The notes beneath the pieces were generated by a model. That model was not told the DNA's origin. It made no database searches and saw only the letters and a program-made list of their open reading frames with translations. Positions 8,424-15,948 of a stretch of DNA of 64,000 bases are shown in pieces. The stretch comes from Eubacterium maltosivorans. GTDB taxonomy: Bacteria > Bacillota > Clostridia > Eubacteriales > Eubacteriaceae. The first letter of the stretch is position 1; each line of letters begins with the position of its first letter. The translations under genes and the position numbers were made by a program. The stretch covers positions 682,001 through 746,000 of the forward strand of contig NZ_CP029487.1 in the NCBI RefSeq assembly GCF_002441855.2. The letters run 5' to 3'.

Positions 8424-9455
8424 ATGAAAAATAAAAAAGTAATTGTGGGGTTCAGCGGCGGCGCAGACAGTGCTGCCGCTGCTCTGATTCTAAAAAATAA
8501 AGGTTACGAGGTTTTGGGCGTAACCTTTGATTTTTTTGGAAATGAAGTACTGCTCAAAAAAGCCGGCGATCTGGCGGAAAAAATCAGTATCCGGCATGAA
8601 TGTATCAACCGGCAGCACGCATTCCGGGAGAGGGTGATAATCCCATTTATAAACGAGTATCTCAGAGGTTGCACACCTAATCCCTGTATCCTTTGTGACG
8701 CGGTGATGAAATTCAGGGGACTGATGGACTATGCCAACGAAAAAGAGGCTGATTTCATAGCGACCGGCCATTACTTAAGGCTTGAAAAAAGCCAGGGGCT
8801 TGTCCGGATTAAGACCAGCCAGGATTCCAGAAAGGATCAGAGCTATTATCTCTATACCCTTAATCAGGCGTTCCTGAACCGGCTGATTTTTCCCTTGAGC
8901 ACTTTTCAGTCAAAAGACGCGGTGCGTGCTTTTCTGGAGGGGCAGGGAATAGTGCTTCCGAAATCTGAAGAAAGCCAGGGAATCTGCTTTATCCCGGACG
9001 GAAATTATGCACGGTTTATAAAAAAAGAAACACCTTTGATGACCGAGGGGCGTTTTCGGGATCGATTTGGTAAAATTCTTGGCAGCCACAACGGCTTTTA
9101 TCACTATACGGTTGGGCAGAAACATGGTGTTCCGGTAATTTGCGGAAAAAAATACGTGGTTACAGCTCTGCGCCCAAAATCCAACGAGGTCATTCTCGGC
9201 GAGGAATCGGAGCTTTATCAAAAAAGAATCTTTTTAAAAGAGCTTCATTTTATTGACGGTAGCTTATACTCAGGAAAAATCCAATTTAAAATCTGCCGCT
9301 GGGGCTACCTGTACCAGGGAACACTTTGCCTGACAGATAACCGCAGAGGTTATCTGGAGTGCGAGGAAGCTGTTCGGGCGCCCATGCCAGGACAGGCGGC
9401 GGTCTTTTATGATGGCGATATACTCTTAGGCGGAGGAACAATCGAATATAAGTAA
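8424..9455 (+). CDS. mnmA: MnmA-like tRNA 2-thiouridylase family protein
   Basis: 343 residues, a little short for MnmA (about 360). MnmA transfers sulfur to U34 of tRNAs for Glu, Gln and Lys. The PP-loop SGGADS (near residues 10-15), the first catalytic cysteine in TPNPCILCD (near 90-98), the DQSYYLYTL segment and the second cysteine in ESQGICFIP (near 186-194) are all present, and a C-terminal beta-barrel follows. The start ATG directly follows the gatD-like TAA. A second copy elsewhere in the genome is possible, because clustering with murT/gatD is unusual; I cannot check this here. Confidence 0.8.
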   Translation: MKNKKVIVGFSGGADSAAAALILKNKGYEVLGVTFDFFGNEVLLKKAGDLAEKISIRHECINRQHAFRERVIIPFINEYLRGCTPNPCILCDAVMKFRGLMDYANEKEADFIATGHYLRLEKSQGLVRIKTSQDSRKDQSYYLYTLNQAFLNRLIFPLSTFQSKDAVRAFLEGQGIVLPKSEESQGICFIPDGNYARFIKKETPLMTEGRFRDRFGKILGSHNGFYHYTVGQKHGVPVICGKKYVVTALRPKSNEVILGEESELYQKRIFLKELHFIDGSLYSGKIQFKICRWGYLYQGTLCLTDNRRGYLECEEAVRAPMPGQAAVFYDGDILLGGGTIEYK

Positions 9456-9480
9456 AAAATGATAAAATCCTTTAAATAAA

Positions 9481-9509
9481 TTGATTTATTTCTGTTTTAA
9501 AGCTATAAT
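9481..9509 (+). promoter_or_regulatory. Promoter of glmM
   Basis: TTGATT (9481-9486) and TATAAT (9504-9509) with a 17-bp spacer lie 41 nt before the glmM start. Confidence 0.75.
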
Positions 9510-9549
9510 AGAATTTGATTTATTTGATTTATGAAATAGAGGTTAAAAA

Positions 9550-10884
9550 ATGGGAAAATTTTTTGGTACTGATGGTGTTCGTGGTGTCTTTGGTGAAGAG
9601 TTAACCACAGAATTAGCATATCAGCTTGGACGTTATGGCGCGTATATATTATCAGAAGGCAGCCATAATCCTAAAATTGTTATTGGGAAGGACACCCGTA
9701 TTTCGGGTGATCCTCTTGAAAAAGCGCTGACAGACGGTATTATCTCAGTCGGGGGGAAGGTTGTACTGGCAGGCGTTATACCAACACCCGCTGTCGCGGT
9801 CATTGCCCGCGAGATCAACGCAGATGCCGGGATTGTCATCTCCGCATCACACAATCCTTATCAATTTAACGGGATTAAATTTTTCAACGGCGCGGGCTAT
9901 AAGCTCTCTGATAATGTAGAAAATCAGATTGAAAAATGTATCATCGACCAGCTTGAAATCAATGACCGGTCCGACGGTTCAGTTGAGACCCTTGACCAGC
10001 CTGAAAAAATCTATGTTGATCACATTACAAAAGGATTCTCCTGTGATTTTTCCGGTATCCGTATGGTGCTGGACTGCGCAAACGGCGCATCCTACCGTAT
10101 TGCACCGAAGTTTTTTATCGATGCCGGAGCCGATGTGGTTGTGATCGGGCATGAACCAGACGGCAAAAACATCAACGACGGATATGGCTCTACCTGTCTT
10201 GACAAGCTGAGCGAGCATGTCCTTTTGGAAAAAGCAGACATCGGAATTGCCTTTGACGGCGACGCTGACCGTTGTCTGGCGGTTGATAATGAAGGCTGTA
10301 TTATCGACGGTGATAAGATCCTTCATCTGGTTGGCGCAAAGCTGAAACAGGAGGGCCGGCTGAACAAGGATACGGTCGTGGTAACCGTTATGAGTAATAT
10401 CGGCCTCGATATCGCTCTGAAGGATTGTGGCTGCAAAAGTGTTAAGACGAATGTCGGCGACCGCTATGTTCTGGAAGAAATGCTGAAAGAAGGCTATAAT
10501 CTGGGCGGGGAACAATCCGGCCATGTTATCTTACTGGATCATAATACCACTGGAGACGGTCTTTTAACAGCGGTCTCGCTTTTAACGATTTTAAAAGAAG
10601 AAACCCGTACCGCGGCAGAGCTTTCATCTTTAATGACCTCCTATCCACAGGTGCTTGTGAATGCAAAAGTGACCAACCAAACTAAAAACGACTATCTGAC
10701 TGACGAAGTGATCCAGAAGCGGATCTCCGAGGTTGAAAAGCATTTTGACGGCCAGGGACGTGTTTTAATCCGCCCATCCGGCACTGAACCATTGGTTCGC
10801 GTCATGATCGAGGGCAAAGATCAGTCTGAGCTTAACCGCATTGCCACAGATCTGGCCAGGCTCATTGAGGAGCGTCTGGCTTAA
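9550..10884 (+). CDS. glmM: Phosphoglucosamine mutase
   Basis: 444 residues, the standard GlmM length. It interconverts glucosamine-6-phosphate and glucosamine-1-phosphate for UDP-GlcNAc and peptidoglycan synthesis. The N-terminal FGTDGVRG, catalytic phosphoserine loop ISASHNPYQFNGIKFF (near residues 97-112), metal loop AFDGDADRC (near 236-244), GGEQSGH sugar-binding loop and RPSGTEPLVRVMIEG phosphate-binding motif are all intact. ATG 9550 follows AGAGG. Confidence 0.97.
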   Translation: MGKFFGTDGVRGVFGEELTTELAYQLGRYGAYILSEGSHNPKIVIGKDTRISGDPLEKALTDGIISVGGKVVLAGVIPTPAVAVIAREINADAGIVISASHNPYQFNGIKFFNGAGYKLSDNVENQIEKCIIDQLEINDRSDGSVETLDQPEKIYVDHITKGFSCDFSGIRMVLDCANGASYRIAPKFFIDAGADVVVIGHEPDGKNINDGYGSTCLDKLSEHVLLEKADIGIAFDGDADRCLAVDNEGCIIDGDKILHLVGAKLKQEGRLNKDTVVVTVMSNIGLDIALKDCGCKSVKTNVGDRYVLEEMLKEGYNLGGEQSGHVILLDHNTTGDGLLTAVSLLTILKEETRTAAELSSLMTSYPQVLVNAKVTNQTKNDYLTDEVIQKRISEVEKHFDGQGRVLIRPSGTEPLVRVMIEGKDQSELNRIATDLARLIEERLA

Positions 10885-10889
10885 GAAGG

Positions 10890-10918
10890 TTGCAAAAACT
10901 TATTAAATATGCTATAGT
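10890..10918 (+). promoter_or_regulatory. Promoter of the queuosine-salvage operon
   Basis: TTGCAA (10890-10895) and TATAGT (10913-10918) with a 17-bp spacer start a leader of about 190 nt containing two hairpins, the preQ1-I aptamer and a terminator. Confidence 0.65.
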
Positions 10919-10930
10919 ATCCATAAGACA

Positions 10931-10993
10931 AGGACGGGTATACCGTCTGCAAAACAAGCTGTTTTGCACATATGACCGTTTTAATTAAGACGG
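10931..10993 (+). promoter_or_regulatory. Unassigned stem-loops upstream of the preQ1 aptamer
   Basis: Three consecutive short stems are visible: GACGG/CCGTC (about 10933-10947), TGCAAAAC/GTTTTGCA (about 10948-10968) and CCGT/ACGG (about 10976-10993). There is no T-run, so they are not a terminator for glmM. They match no riboswitch I recognise. They may insulate or modulate the aptamer that follows. Confidence 0.4.
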
Positions 10994-11029
10994 AGAGGTT
11001 CGTAACCATCCCTCTATAAAAAACTAAGG
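10994..11029 (+). promoter_or_regulatory. preQ1-I riboswitch aptamer
   Basis: The sequence AGAGGTTCGTAACCATCCCTCT followed by ATAAAAAACTAAGG matches the preQ1 class I consensus: a 5-bp P1 stem, a C-containing loop, and an A-rich tail ending CUAAGG that forms the pseudoknot. It precedes a nucleoside hydrolase and an ECF S component, consistent with control of a queuosine-precursor salvage operon by 7-aminomethyl-7-deazaguanine. Confidence 0.92.
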
Positions 11030-11073
11030 AAAGAGCGTTATAAAGGGCGTACGGTTACACGTGCGCTCTTTTT
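11030..11073 (+). terminator. preQ1 riboswitch expression-platform terminator
   Basis: AAAGAGCG pairs with CGCTCTTT around a long inner stem, followed by TTTTT. It directly follows the aptamer, so ligand binding presumably favours termination. Confidence 0.8.
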
Positions 11074-11115
11074 GCGTTTATCCGCTGGTTGAACTTAACC
11101 AAGGAGAGAAATACC

Positions 11116-12099
11116 ATGACAAAACGAAAAGTAATTATTGACTGCGATCCGGGGATTGACGATGCTCTGGCGATTATGCTGGCATGCCGTTCCCCGGAAT
11201 TGGAAATTTTGGGCATCACTATTGTATCCGGTAATATCAATGCCTATCAATGCGCTGAAAATGCACTCCATATTTTAAAGGTGATGAACCGTCTGGATAT
11301 CCCGGTATATCTTGGTGCGGCACAGCCACTTTTGAGGGATATGGTCGTCGCGGAGGAAACACACGGCGAGGATGGCCTGGGGGGTGTTAAATTTGAAAGA
11401 ATTGAAGATGTCCGTTATCGTGAGGGGGCTGTCGATTTTATTCTGAATACTCTAAAGACAGAAGATAATGTCTCTGTTCTGGCCATTGGCCCTTTAACCA
11501 ATATTGCGCTGGCATTACAGACTGATAAAGCCGCGTTAAGCCGGATGGGGGAGCTTGTTTTAATGGGCGGAGCTTTCAAAAGCCATGGAAACTGCTCTCC
11601 GGTGGCTGAGTTTAATTTCTGGGCAGACCCTGATGCTGCTGAAATGGTCCTGAACCAACTGAACCGGCCGATTACCATGGTCGGACTGGATGTCACCCGA
11701 GAGGTCGTTCTGACACCGAATTACATCGAGCTGCTGCGCCAGTTTAATGATCCGGCAGCGGATTTTATTGTCGATATCACCCGGTTCTATCTGGATTTTC
11801 ACTGGGAACAGGAGCGCACCCTCGGCTGCGTCATCAATGACCCTCTGGCCATCGCTTACTTTATTGATCCCTCCATCTGTTCAGGGAAGGCCTACTATGT
11901 AGATGTCGTTACCGAGGGAAAGGCGATCGGAATGAGTATGGTAGACGTGGGCGGTATCTTCAAAAAAGAACCGAACTGCTTTGTCCTTACCCAGGTACAT
12001 TCCAGAGCCTTTATGGAAATGTTTATGACACGCCTTTTTCCTGAGCATCAATCGGATATTTCATTGGTTTTATCCAATGAGAAATACGGCTGCGAGTAG
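11116..12099 (+). CDS. Nucleoside hydrolase, probable queuosine hydrolase (QueK-like)
   Basis: 327 residues of the IunH inosine-uridine hydrolase family. The calcium-binding DCDPGIDDALAIMLA sits near residues 9-23 and a second Asp-bearing loop is INDPLAIAYFID. IunH enzymes cleave N-glycosidic bonds of nucleosides. Control by a preQ1-I riboswitch and cotranscription with an ECF S component point instead to the clostridial queuosine hydrolase QueK, which frees queuine from queuosine for salvage. The family is seen; the substrate is inferred from context. ATG 11116 follows AAGGAGAG. The stop is 12 nt before the next start. Confidence 0.85.
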   Translation: MTKRKVIIDCDPGIDDALAIMLACRSPELEILGITIVSGNINAYQCAENALHILKVMNRLDIPVYLGAAQPLLRDMVVAEETHGEDGLGGVKFERIEDVRYREGAVDFILNTLKTEDNVSVLAIGPLTNIALALQTDKAALSRMGELVLMGGAFKSHGNCSPVAEFNFWADPDAAEMVLNQLNRPITMVGLDVTREVVLTPNYIELLRQFNDPAADFIVDITRFYLDFHWEQERTLGCVINDPLAIAYFIDPSICSGKAYYVDVVTEGKAIGMSMVDVGGIFKKEPNCFVLTQVHSRAFMEMFMTRLFPEHQSDISLVLSNEKYGCE

Positions 12100-12111
12100 G
12101 CGGTGGCTATT

Positions 12112-12672
12112 ATGAAGAAGCTTACAACCAATATGCTTGTTTTTATGGCCATGTCTGTTGGATTAAATTTTGTGGGATGCTTTGTCGCGCTCGTACTTAA
12201 GCTTCCGGTCTATCTGGATTCTATGGGTACACTGCTTTCCGCAGTGCTCATGGGACCGGCAGCAGGCGCGGTCGTCGGCGGACTGACCGCATTAATTAAT
12301 GGTGCAACCATTGATCCGGTCTCCCTTTACTTTTTACCAGTACAGGTAGTGGCCGGTGTATCGACAGGGCTGCTGTTTAAAAGCGGCCGTTTTGAAGGCT
12401 TAAAATCCATGCTGGCAATTGTGCTGGTAACCCTGTTTGTGTCCGTCATGTCCTCTGTTATCGTCGCCTTTGTGTTTAACGGCGTTACCTCATCAGGCTC
12501 CAGCTTGATTGTAGCTGTTCTGAAAAACTCCGGCATCAACATTGTCACCTCTGTTTTTTCAACTCAGATTATTACGGATCTGCTGGATAAGGTGATTTGT
12601 TTTTCAGTGGTCTTTGGCATTATTAAAGTTATGCCAATGCCTTTAAAAAATAAATTAGTAAAGCATTATTAA
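12112..12672 (+). CDS. ECF transporter S component, probable queuosine/queuine uptake (QrtT/QueT-like)
   Basis: 186 residues with about six hydrophobic segments. The GPAAGAVVGGLTALINGATIDP segment (near residues 45-66) is typical of an S-component substrate pocket. S components capture vitamins or related small molecules and share an energising EcfAAT module, which is not encoded nearby. The preQ1-I riboswitch and adjoining hydrolase suggest queuosine or queuine as substrate; this is inference. ATG 12112 is preferred; GTG 12103 is an alternative three codons earlier. Confidence 0.8.
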   Translation: MKKLTTNMLVFMAMSVGLNFVGCFVALVLKLPVYLDSMGTLLSAVLMGPAAGAVVGGLTALINGATIDPVSLYFLPVQVVAGVSTGLLFKSGRFEGLKSMLAIVLVTLFVSVMSSVIVAFVFNGVTSSGSSLIVAVLKNSGINIVTSVFSTQIITDLLDKVICFSVVFGIIKVMPMPLKNKLVKHY

Positions 12673-12675
12673 GGA

Positions 12676-12703
12676 AAAGAAGGCTCTGGCCTTTCTTTTT
12701 TTG
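12676..12703 (+). terminator. Rho-independent terminator
   Basis: AAGGC/GCCTT stem with extended A/T pairing, followed by TTTTTTT, 4 nt after the S-component stop. Confidence 0.75.
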
Positions 12704-12737
12704 TCAATTTTTTCCCTGTACTCCTGTTTTTGCTTCA

Positions 12738-12766
12738 TTGACAATACAGCTGGTCAGCGGTAGACT
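12738..12766 (+). promoter_or_regulatory. Promoter of the HD-domain gene
   Basis: TTGACA (12738-12743) and TAGACT (12761-12766) are 17 bp apart. Confidence 0.6.
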
Positions 12767-12813
12767 TTAAGTTACATGGTAAAATGCTTATATAAAGGAG
12801 GACGTGCATAAAA

Positions 12814-13317
12814 ATGAAAGACATCTTGAATAATTTAATAAGCGAAATGATTGAATATGAAAAAGGAAATCCCCGCCGTGTTCAACACTTTTTAAAGGTT
12901 CATGCCTTTGCCAAAATCATTGCGGAGCAGGAGGGATTAGATGAAAGAACGCGAGATACCCTTGAAATCGCAGCTGTTTTGCATGATATCGGTATAAAGC
13001 CGAGTGTGAAAAAATATGGCTCTAGTGCCGGAAATTACCAGGAAATCGAGGGGCCTCCTGTGGCTCGTGCTCTTTTGAAAAAGTATAACGTATCGGATGA
13101 AATTATGGAACGGGTCAGCTTTTTGATCGCCAACCATCATACTTACGGCAGTATTCAGGCCATTGATTACCAGGTGCTCATCGAGGCGGACTTTCTGGTC
13201 AATATTTACGAGGACAGCATGAAGCCTTCTCAAATTGAAAGCATACGTGACCGTCTGTTTAAAACAAAAACAGGGGTCCACATTTTGGAAACCATGTTTC
13301 TCTCACTGGAGGATTAA
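12814..13317 (+). CDS. HD-domain phosphohydrolase
   Basis: 167 residues. An H...HD...H...D metal pattern is visible: RVQHFLKVH near residues 22-30, AAVLHDIGI near 51-59, ANHHTYG near 106-112 and EADFLVN near 124-130. This is the small HDIG-type single-domain family, likely acting on a nucleotide or phosphate ester; the substrate is not deducible. AAAGGAGG precedes ATG 12814. The gene is monocistronic between terminators. Confidence 0.85.
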   Translation: MKDILNNLISEMIEYEKGNPRRVQHFLKVHAFAKIIAEQEGLDERTRDTLEIAAVLHDIGIKPSVKKYGSSAGNYQEIEGPPVARALLKKYNVSDEIMERVSFLIANHHTYGSIQAIDYQVLIEADFLVNIYEDSMKPSQIESIRDRLFKTKTGVHILETMFLSLED

Positions 13318-13344
13318 ATTGGCAGATAAATAAAATAGGGAACC

Positions 13345-13381
13345 GAAAAGCACAGCGCAAAATTGTGCCGTGCTTCTTTTA
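13345..13381 (+). terminator. Rho-independent terminator
   Basis: GAAAAGCAC...GTGCTTC with an inner GCGCAAAATTGTGC extension, followed by TTTT. It serves the HD-domain gene. Confidence 0.7.
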
Positions 13382-13443
13382 AAATAACCCAATTATCCAT
13401 AAAGCCGGTTTTTAAAGGGAATGGACGATAAAAATTAAAAATC

Positions 13444-13472
13444 TTGATATTTGTTATTTTTTTCGCTATAAT
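13444..13472 (+). promoter_or_regulatory. Promoter of the tyrosine recombinase, -10 inside a palindrome
   Basis: TTGATA (13444-13449) and TATAAT (13467-13472) are 17 bp apart. The -10 box and the start point lie in the left arm of the 19-bp palindrome at 13464-13505. Confidence 0.7.
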
Positions 13473-13505
13473 TGCGTATAACCTACGTTATACGCAATTA
13501 TAGCG
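13464..13505. repeat. 19-bp perfect inverted repeat before the recombinase gene
   Basis: CGCTATAATTGCGTATAAC (13464-13482) is exactly repeated in inverse at 13487-13505, with a 4-nt centre CTAC. There is no T-run. It overlaps the -10 box of the recombinase promoter and ends 20 nt before the gene, so it could be an operator or a recombination site bound by the adjacent recombinase. Confidence 0.85.
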
Positions 13506-13525
13506 ATTGAAAGGAATACAAAAAA

Positions 13526-14488
13526 ATGGACCTCAAACACAATACCCTTCTCGATGAGCTCGACGATTATCTGCTTTCCATTCGGGGGTTTTCACCAAAC
13601 ACATTAATTTCATACCGAAATGATCTGATGCAGTTTTTTCGCTTTTTAAAGGTACGGTTTCAACTGGCTGATCCAGAGGCCGAATTCGACACCATTTCCA
13701 TAGATGACGTGGACTTAAAAGTCATTAAACAGGTAACGCTCCCGGATATTTACGCTTTTCTGAGCTATGCTACCTCCAAGCGCAGCAACATCGATTCAAC
13801 CCGAAAAAGAAAAACCGCTGCCATCAAAAACTTATACCACTATCTGACAACAGTCATCGACACTAAGATGGATGATCCAACACAGCGCCTTGAAATACCA
13901 AAGGTTAAGTCACGCGACCCTGTCTATCTTACGCTTGATGAAGCTTTAAGCCTTTTAAATGCTGTTGACGGCGAATTTTATGAGCGCGATCTTGCGATCA
14001 TTACCTTATTTTTAAACTGCGGAATTCGCCTTTCCGAATTGACCAACCTTAAAATTGAGGATATCCAGGAGGAAACCATCCATATTGTTGGTAAAGGCAA
14101 TAAAGAGCGAAATATAAGACTCAACGATGCCTGTGTCGAAACGCTGGAGGCTTATATGGCAGTGCGTCCAGAGGATACAGAGGTACCCTATGTGTTTTTA
14201 AGCAAACGAAAGACCCCTCTTTCCAACCGCACGGTGCAGTCGATGGTAAAAAAATATGTTTTAAAGGCTGGCCTGAATGCAGATAAGATTTCTGTTCATA
14301 AACTCCGTCACACCGCCGCCACGCTGATGCATAAATACGGGCAGGTAGACATCCGTACGCTCCAGAAAGTCCTGGGCCATGAGAGCATTTCCACTACAGA
14401 AATCTATACACACATCGAGGTAGATGATGTTCGGGAAGCGATCTATCAGAATCCCCTCGCCAAACGAAATCCCGGACACAAAAAATAA
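13526..14488 (+). CDS. xerC: Tyrosine recombinase, XerC/XerD-like
   Basis: 320 residues. The N-terminal SAM-like core-binding domain (about residues 5-110) includes SPNTLISYRNDL. The catalytic domain shows the Arg in NCGIRLSEL (near 172-180), Lys in VGKGNKER, HKLRH (His and Arg, near 259-263), the LGHESISTTEIYTH box and nucleophilic Tyr near 293. XerC/D resolve chromosome dimers at dif. The unusual feature is the 42-bp palindrome immediately upstream. The gene lies next to lexA, which is transcribed in the same direction. Confidence 0.88.
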   Translation: MDLKHNTLLDELDDYLLSIRGFSPNTLISYRNDLMQFFRFLKVRFQLADPEAEFDTISIDDVDLKVIKQVTLPDIYAFLSYATSKRSNIDSTRKRKTAAIKNLYHYLTTVIDTKMDDPTQRLEIPKVKSRDPVYLTLDEALSLLNAVDGEFYERDLAIITLFLNCGIRLSELTNLKIEDIQEETIHIVGKGNKERNIRLNDACVETLEAYMAVRPEDTEVPYVFLSKRKTPLSNRTVQSMVKKYVLKAGLNADKISVHKLRHTAATLMHKYGQVDIRTLQKVLGHESISTTEIYTHIEVDDVREAIYQNPLAKRNPGHKK

Positions 14489-14510
14489 ACAAACATGGCT
14501 TCATTTTTTG

Positions 14511-14524
14511 AGAACAAATGTTTA
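14511..14524. promoter_or_regulatory. LexA operator (SOS box)
   Basis: AGAACAAATGTTTA matches the Gram-positive SOS box pattern GAAC-N4-GTTY and overlaps the -35 box of the lexA promoter, consistent with autorepression. Confidence 0.7.
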
Positions 14525-14549
14525 CTTTTGTTTTCTTTTATGTTATAAT
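14521..14549 (+). promoter_or_regulatory. lexA promoter
   Basis: TTTACT (14521-14526) and TATAAT (14544-14549) with a 17-bp spacer lie 28 nt before lexA. Confidence 0.75.
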
Positions 14550-14577
14550 AAACCCAACAAACTTGGGGGTATCAAAA

Positions 14578-15219
14578 ATGTACGAAGATTTAACCGAAAA
14601 ACAAAAACAAATATTAGAATTTATAAAAAAACAGACAAGAGAATGTGGGTATCCGCCTTCTGTCCGTGAAATATGCGAGGCTGTGGGCTTTAAATCCACG
14701 TCGTCAGTGCACTCTCACCTTAAAACACTTGAGCAGCGTTCTTATATTCGACGAACATCACTCAAAACACGTGCCATTGATGTTATTAACAAAGATGACG
14801 AGGATGGTCTTGAAAACTTTCAGACTGACCGGGAGATGGTCACACTCCCGCTGCTCGGTAAAATCACTGCTGGTGATCCTATCCTGGCAGCTGAGGATAT
14901 CATGGATCAGATTCCCCTTCCCCTTAGCTTTGTCGGAACCGGTGAACACTTTCTGTTAAGAGTTAAAGGCACCAGTATGATCAACGCGGGAATCTTGGAC
15001 GGGGACGACATTATCGTCAAAAAACAGAACACTGCCAACGACGGCGATATCGTCGTAGCCTTTTTACTCGAAAATGAAGAGGCAACCGTTAAAACCTTCT
15101 ACCGTGATCAGGATATCGTTATCCTGAAGCCTCAAAACCCAAATTTTGAACCGAGAGAGCTCAAGGATACCGATGTTCAGATTCTGGGCCGTGTAACTGG
15201 GCTTCTCCGCAAGATGTAA
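14578..15219 (+). CDS. lexA: SOS repressor LexA
   Basis: 213 residues. The N-terminal winged helix begins LTEKQKQILEFI and includes GYPPSVREICEAVG (near residues 24-37) and the recognition helix STSSVHSHLKTLE. The self-cleavage Ala-Gly pair is in GKITAGDPI (near 103-111). The catalytic Ser is in KGTSMINAGI and the Lys in EEATVKTFY. RecA-stimulated cleavage derepresses SOS genes. ATG 14578 is preceded by a GGGGG stretch, a weak ribosome-binding site. Confidence 0.96.
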   Translation: MYEDLTEKQKQILEFIKKQTRECGYPPSVREICEAVGFKSTSSVHSHLKTLEQRSYIRRTSLKTRAIDVINKDDEDGLENFQTDREMVTLPLLGKITAGDPILAAEDIMDQIPLPLSFVGTGEHFLLRVKGTSMINAGILDGDDIIVKKQNTANDGDIVVAFLLENEEATVKTFYRDQDIVILKPQNPNFEPRELKDTDVQILGRVTGLLRKM

Positions 15220-15231
15220 AACCATAAAAAG

Positions 15232-15260
15232 AAACCTCCAGCCCAAAACTGGAGGTTTTA
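15232..15260. terminator. Bidirectional terminator between lexA and zapA
   Basis: AAACCTCCAG/CTGGAGGTTT, a 10-bp stem with a 7-nt loop, with T-rich and A-rich flanks on both strands. Confidence 0.8.
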
Positions 15261-15266
15261 GTTTTA

Positions 15267-15851
15267 TTATTCCGGACGTTCTGGCGAATCTTCTGGTTCC
15301 ATATCCGTCTGAAGTGTATCCTGGTCAATGGCTTCAGGATTTTTTTTGTTTGCCTTAACCAGTTCAATTTGGCTTTCAAACAGCTGATTTTGGAGATCAA
15401 GAATCGCCTTACGGTTAGATTCACTTTCAATTTTAGCCTGTTTCAGATGTTCACGATATTGATTGAGCAGCTCATTCTTTTCTTCAATTTCTTTTTGGAG
15501 CTGTTCCTTCTCCTCGACAAGCTGAAGCTTACTTTCTTTAAGTTCATTGATTTCTTCGCCAGCAGTCTTTAACTCATCCTTTACCAGATTAATGTTATTG
15601 GCTTCTTCCTCCTGCTTACGCTCAGCAATAAGCACATCCTTTTTAGCTTCAAATAAAAGCTCCGTGATGTTCATACAGCCAAGAATTGCAATGCGGATGT
15701 GGTTGGTGAAAGGATTGCGTTCCTTAACCTTTGTCAGTTCATCGTTAACAAAGGTTGCGATCTCGCGGATATAATCCTCACTTTCCCCAGCTTTTACAGA
15801 AAAATCATTCTCTAAGATGCGAAGTTCGACAACTTTTTTTTCTTCAGGCAA
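15267..15851 (-). CDS. zapA: Cell division protein ZapA with extended coiled coil
   Basis: 194 residues. The first 90 match ZapA (VVELRILENDFSVKAGESEDYIREIATFVN and the HIRIAILGCMNITELLFEAKK helix), a protein that bundles FtsZ filaments. Residues about 95-165 form a long E/K-rich coiled coil with an acidic tail, making it roughly twice the length of a minimal ZapA, as seen in clostridial members. The start follows AGGAGGTAAG. Confidence 0.85.
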   Translation of the reverse strand: MPEEKKVVELRILENDFSVKAGESEDYIREIATFVNDELTKVKERNPFTNHIRIAILGCMNITELLFEAKKDVLIAERKQEEEANNINLVKDELKTAGEEINELKESKLQLVEEKEQLQKEIEEKNELLNQYREHLKQAKIESESNRKAILDLQNQLFESQIELVKANKKNPEAIDQDTLQTDMEPEDSPERPE

Positions 15852-15948
15852 TTAACTTACCTCCTGTATATAAAAATTAATTAGTTCTCTTTCTATCATT
15901 ATAAGTAATCTTGTAAGAAATTTCAAATAAAATATTAAAATATTACAA

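Noticed and set aside
319-13381. A dispersed repeat linking the GCACAGC hairpins at 319-346 and 13345-13381
   Set aside because: Similarity is limited to a short stem core and both are explained as terminators.
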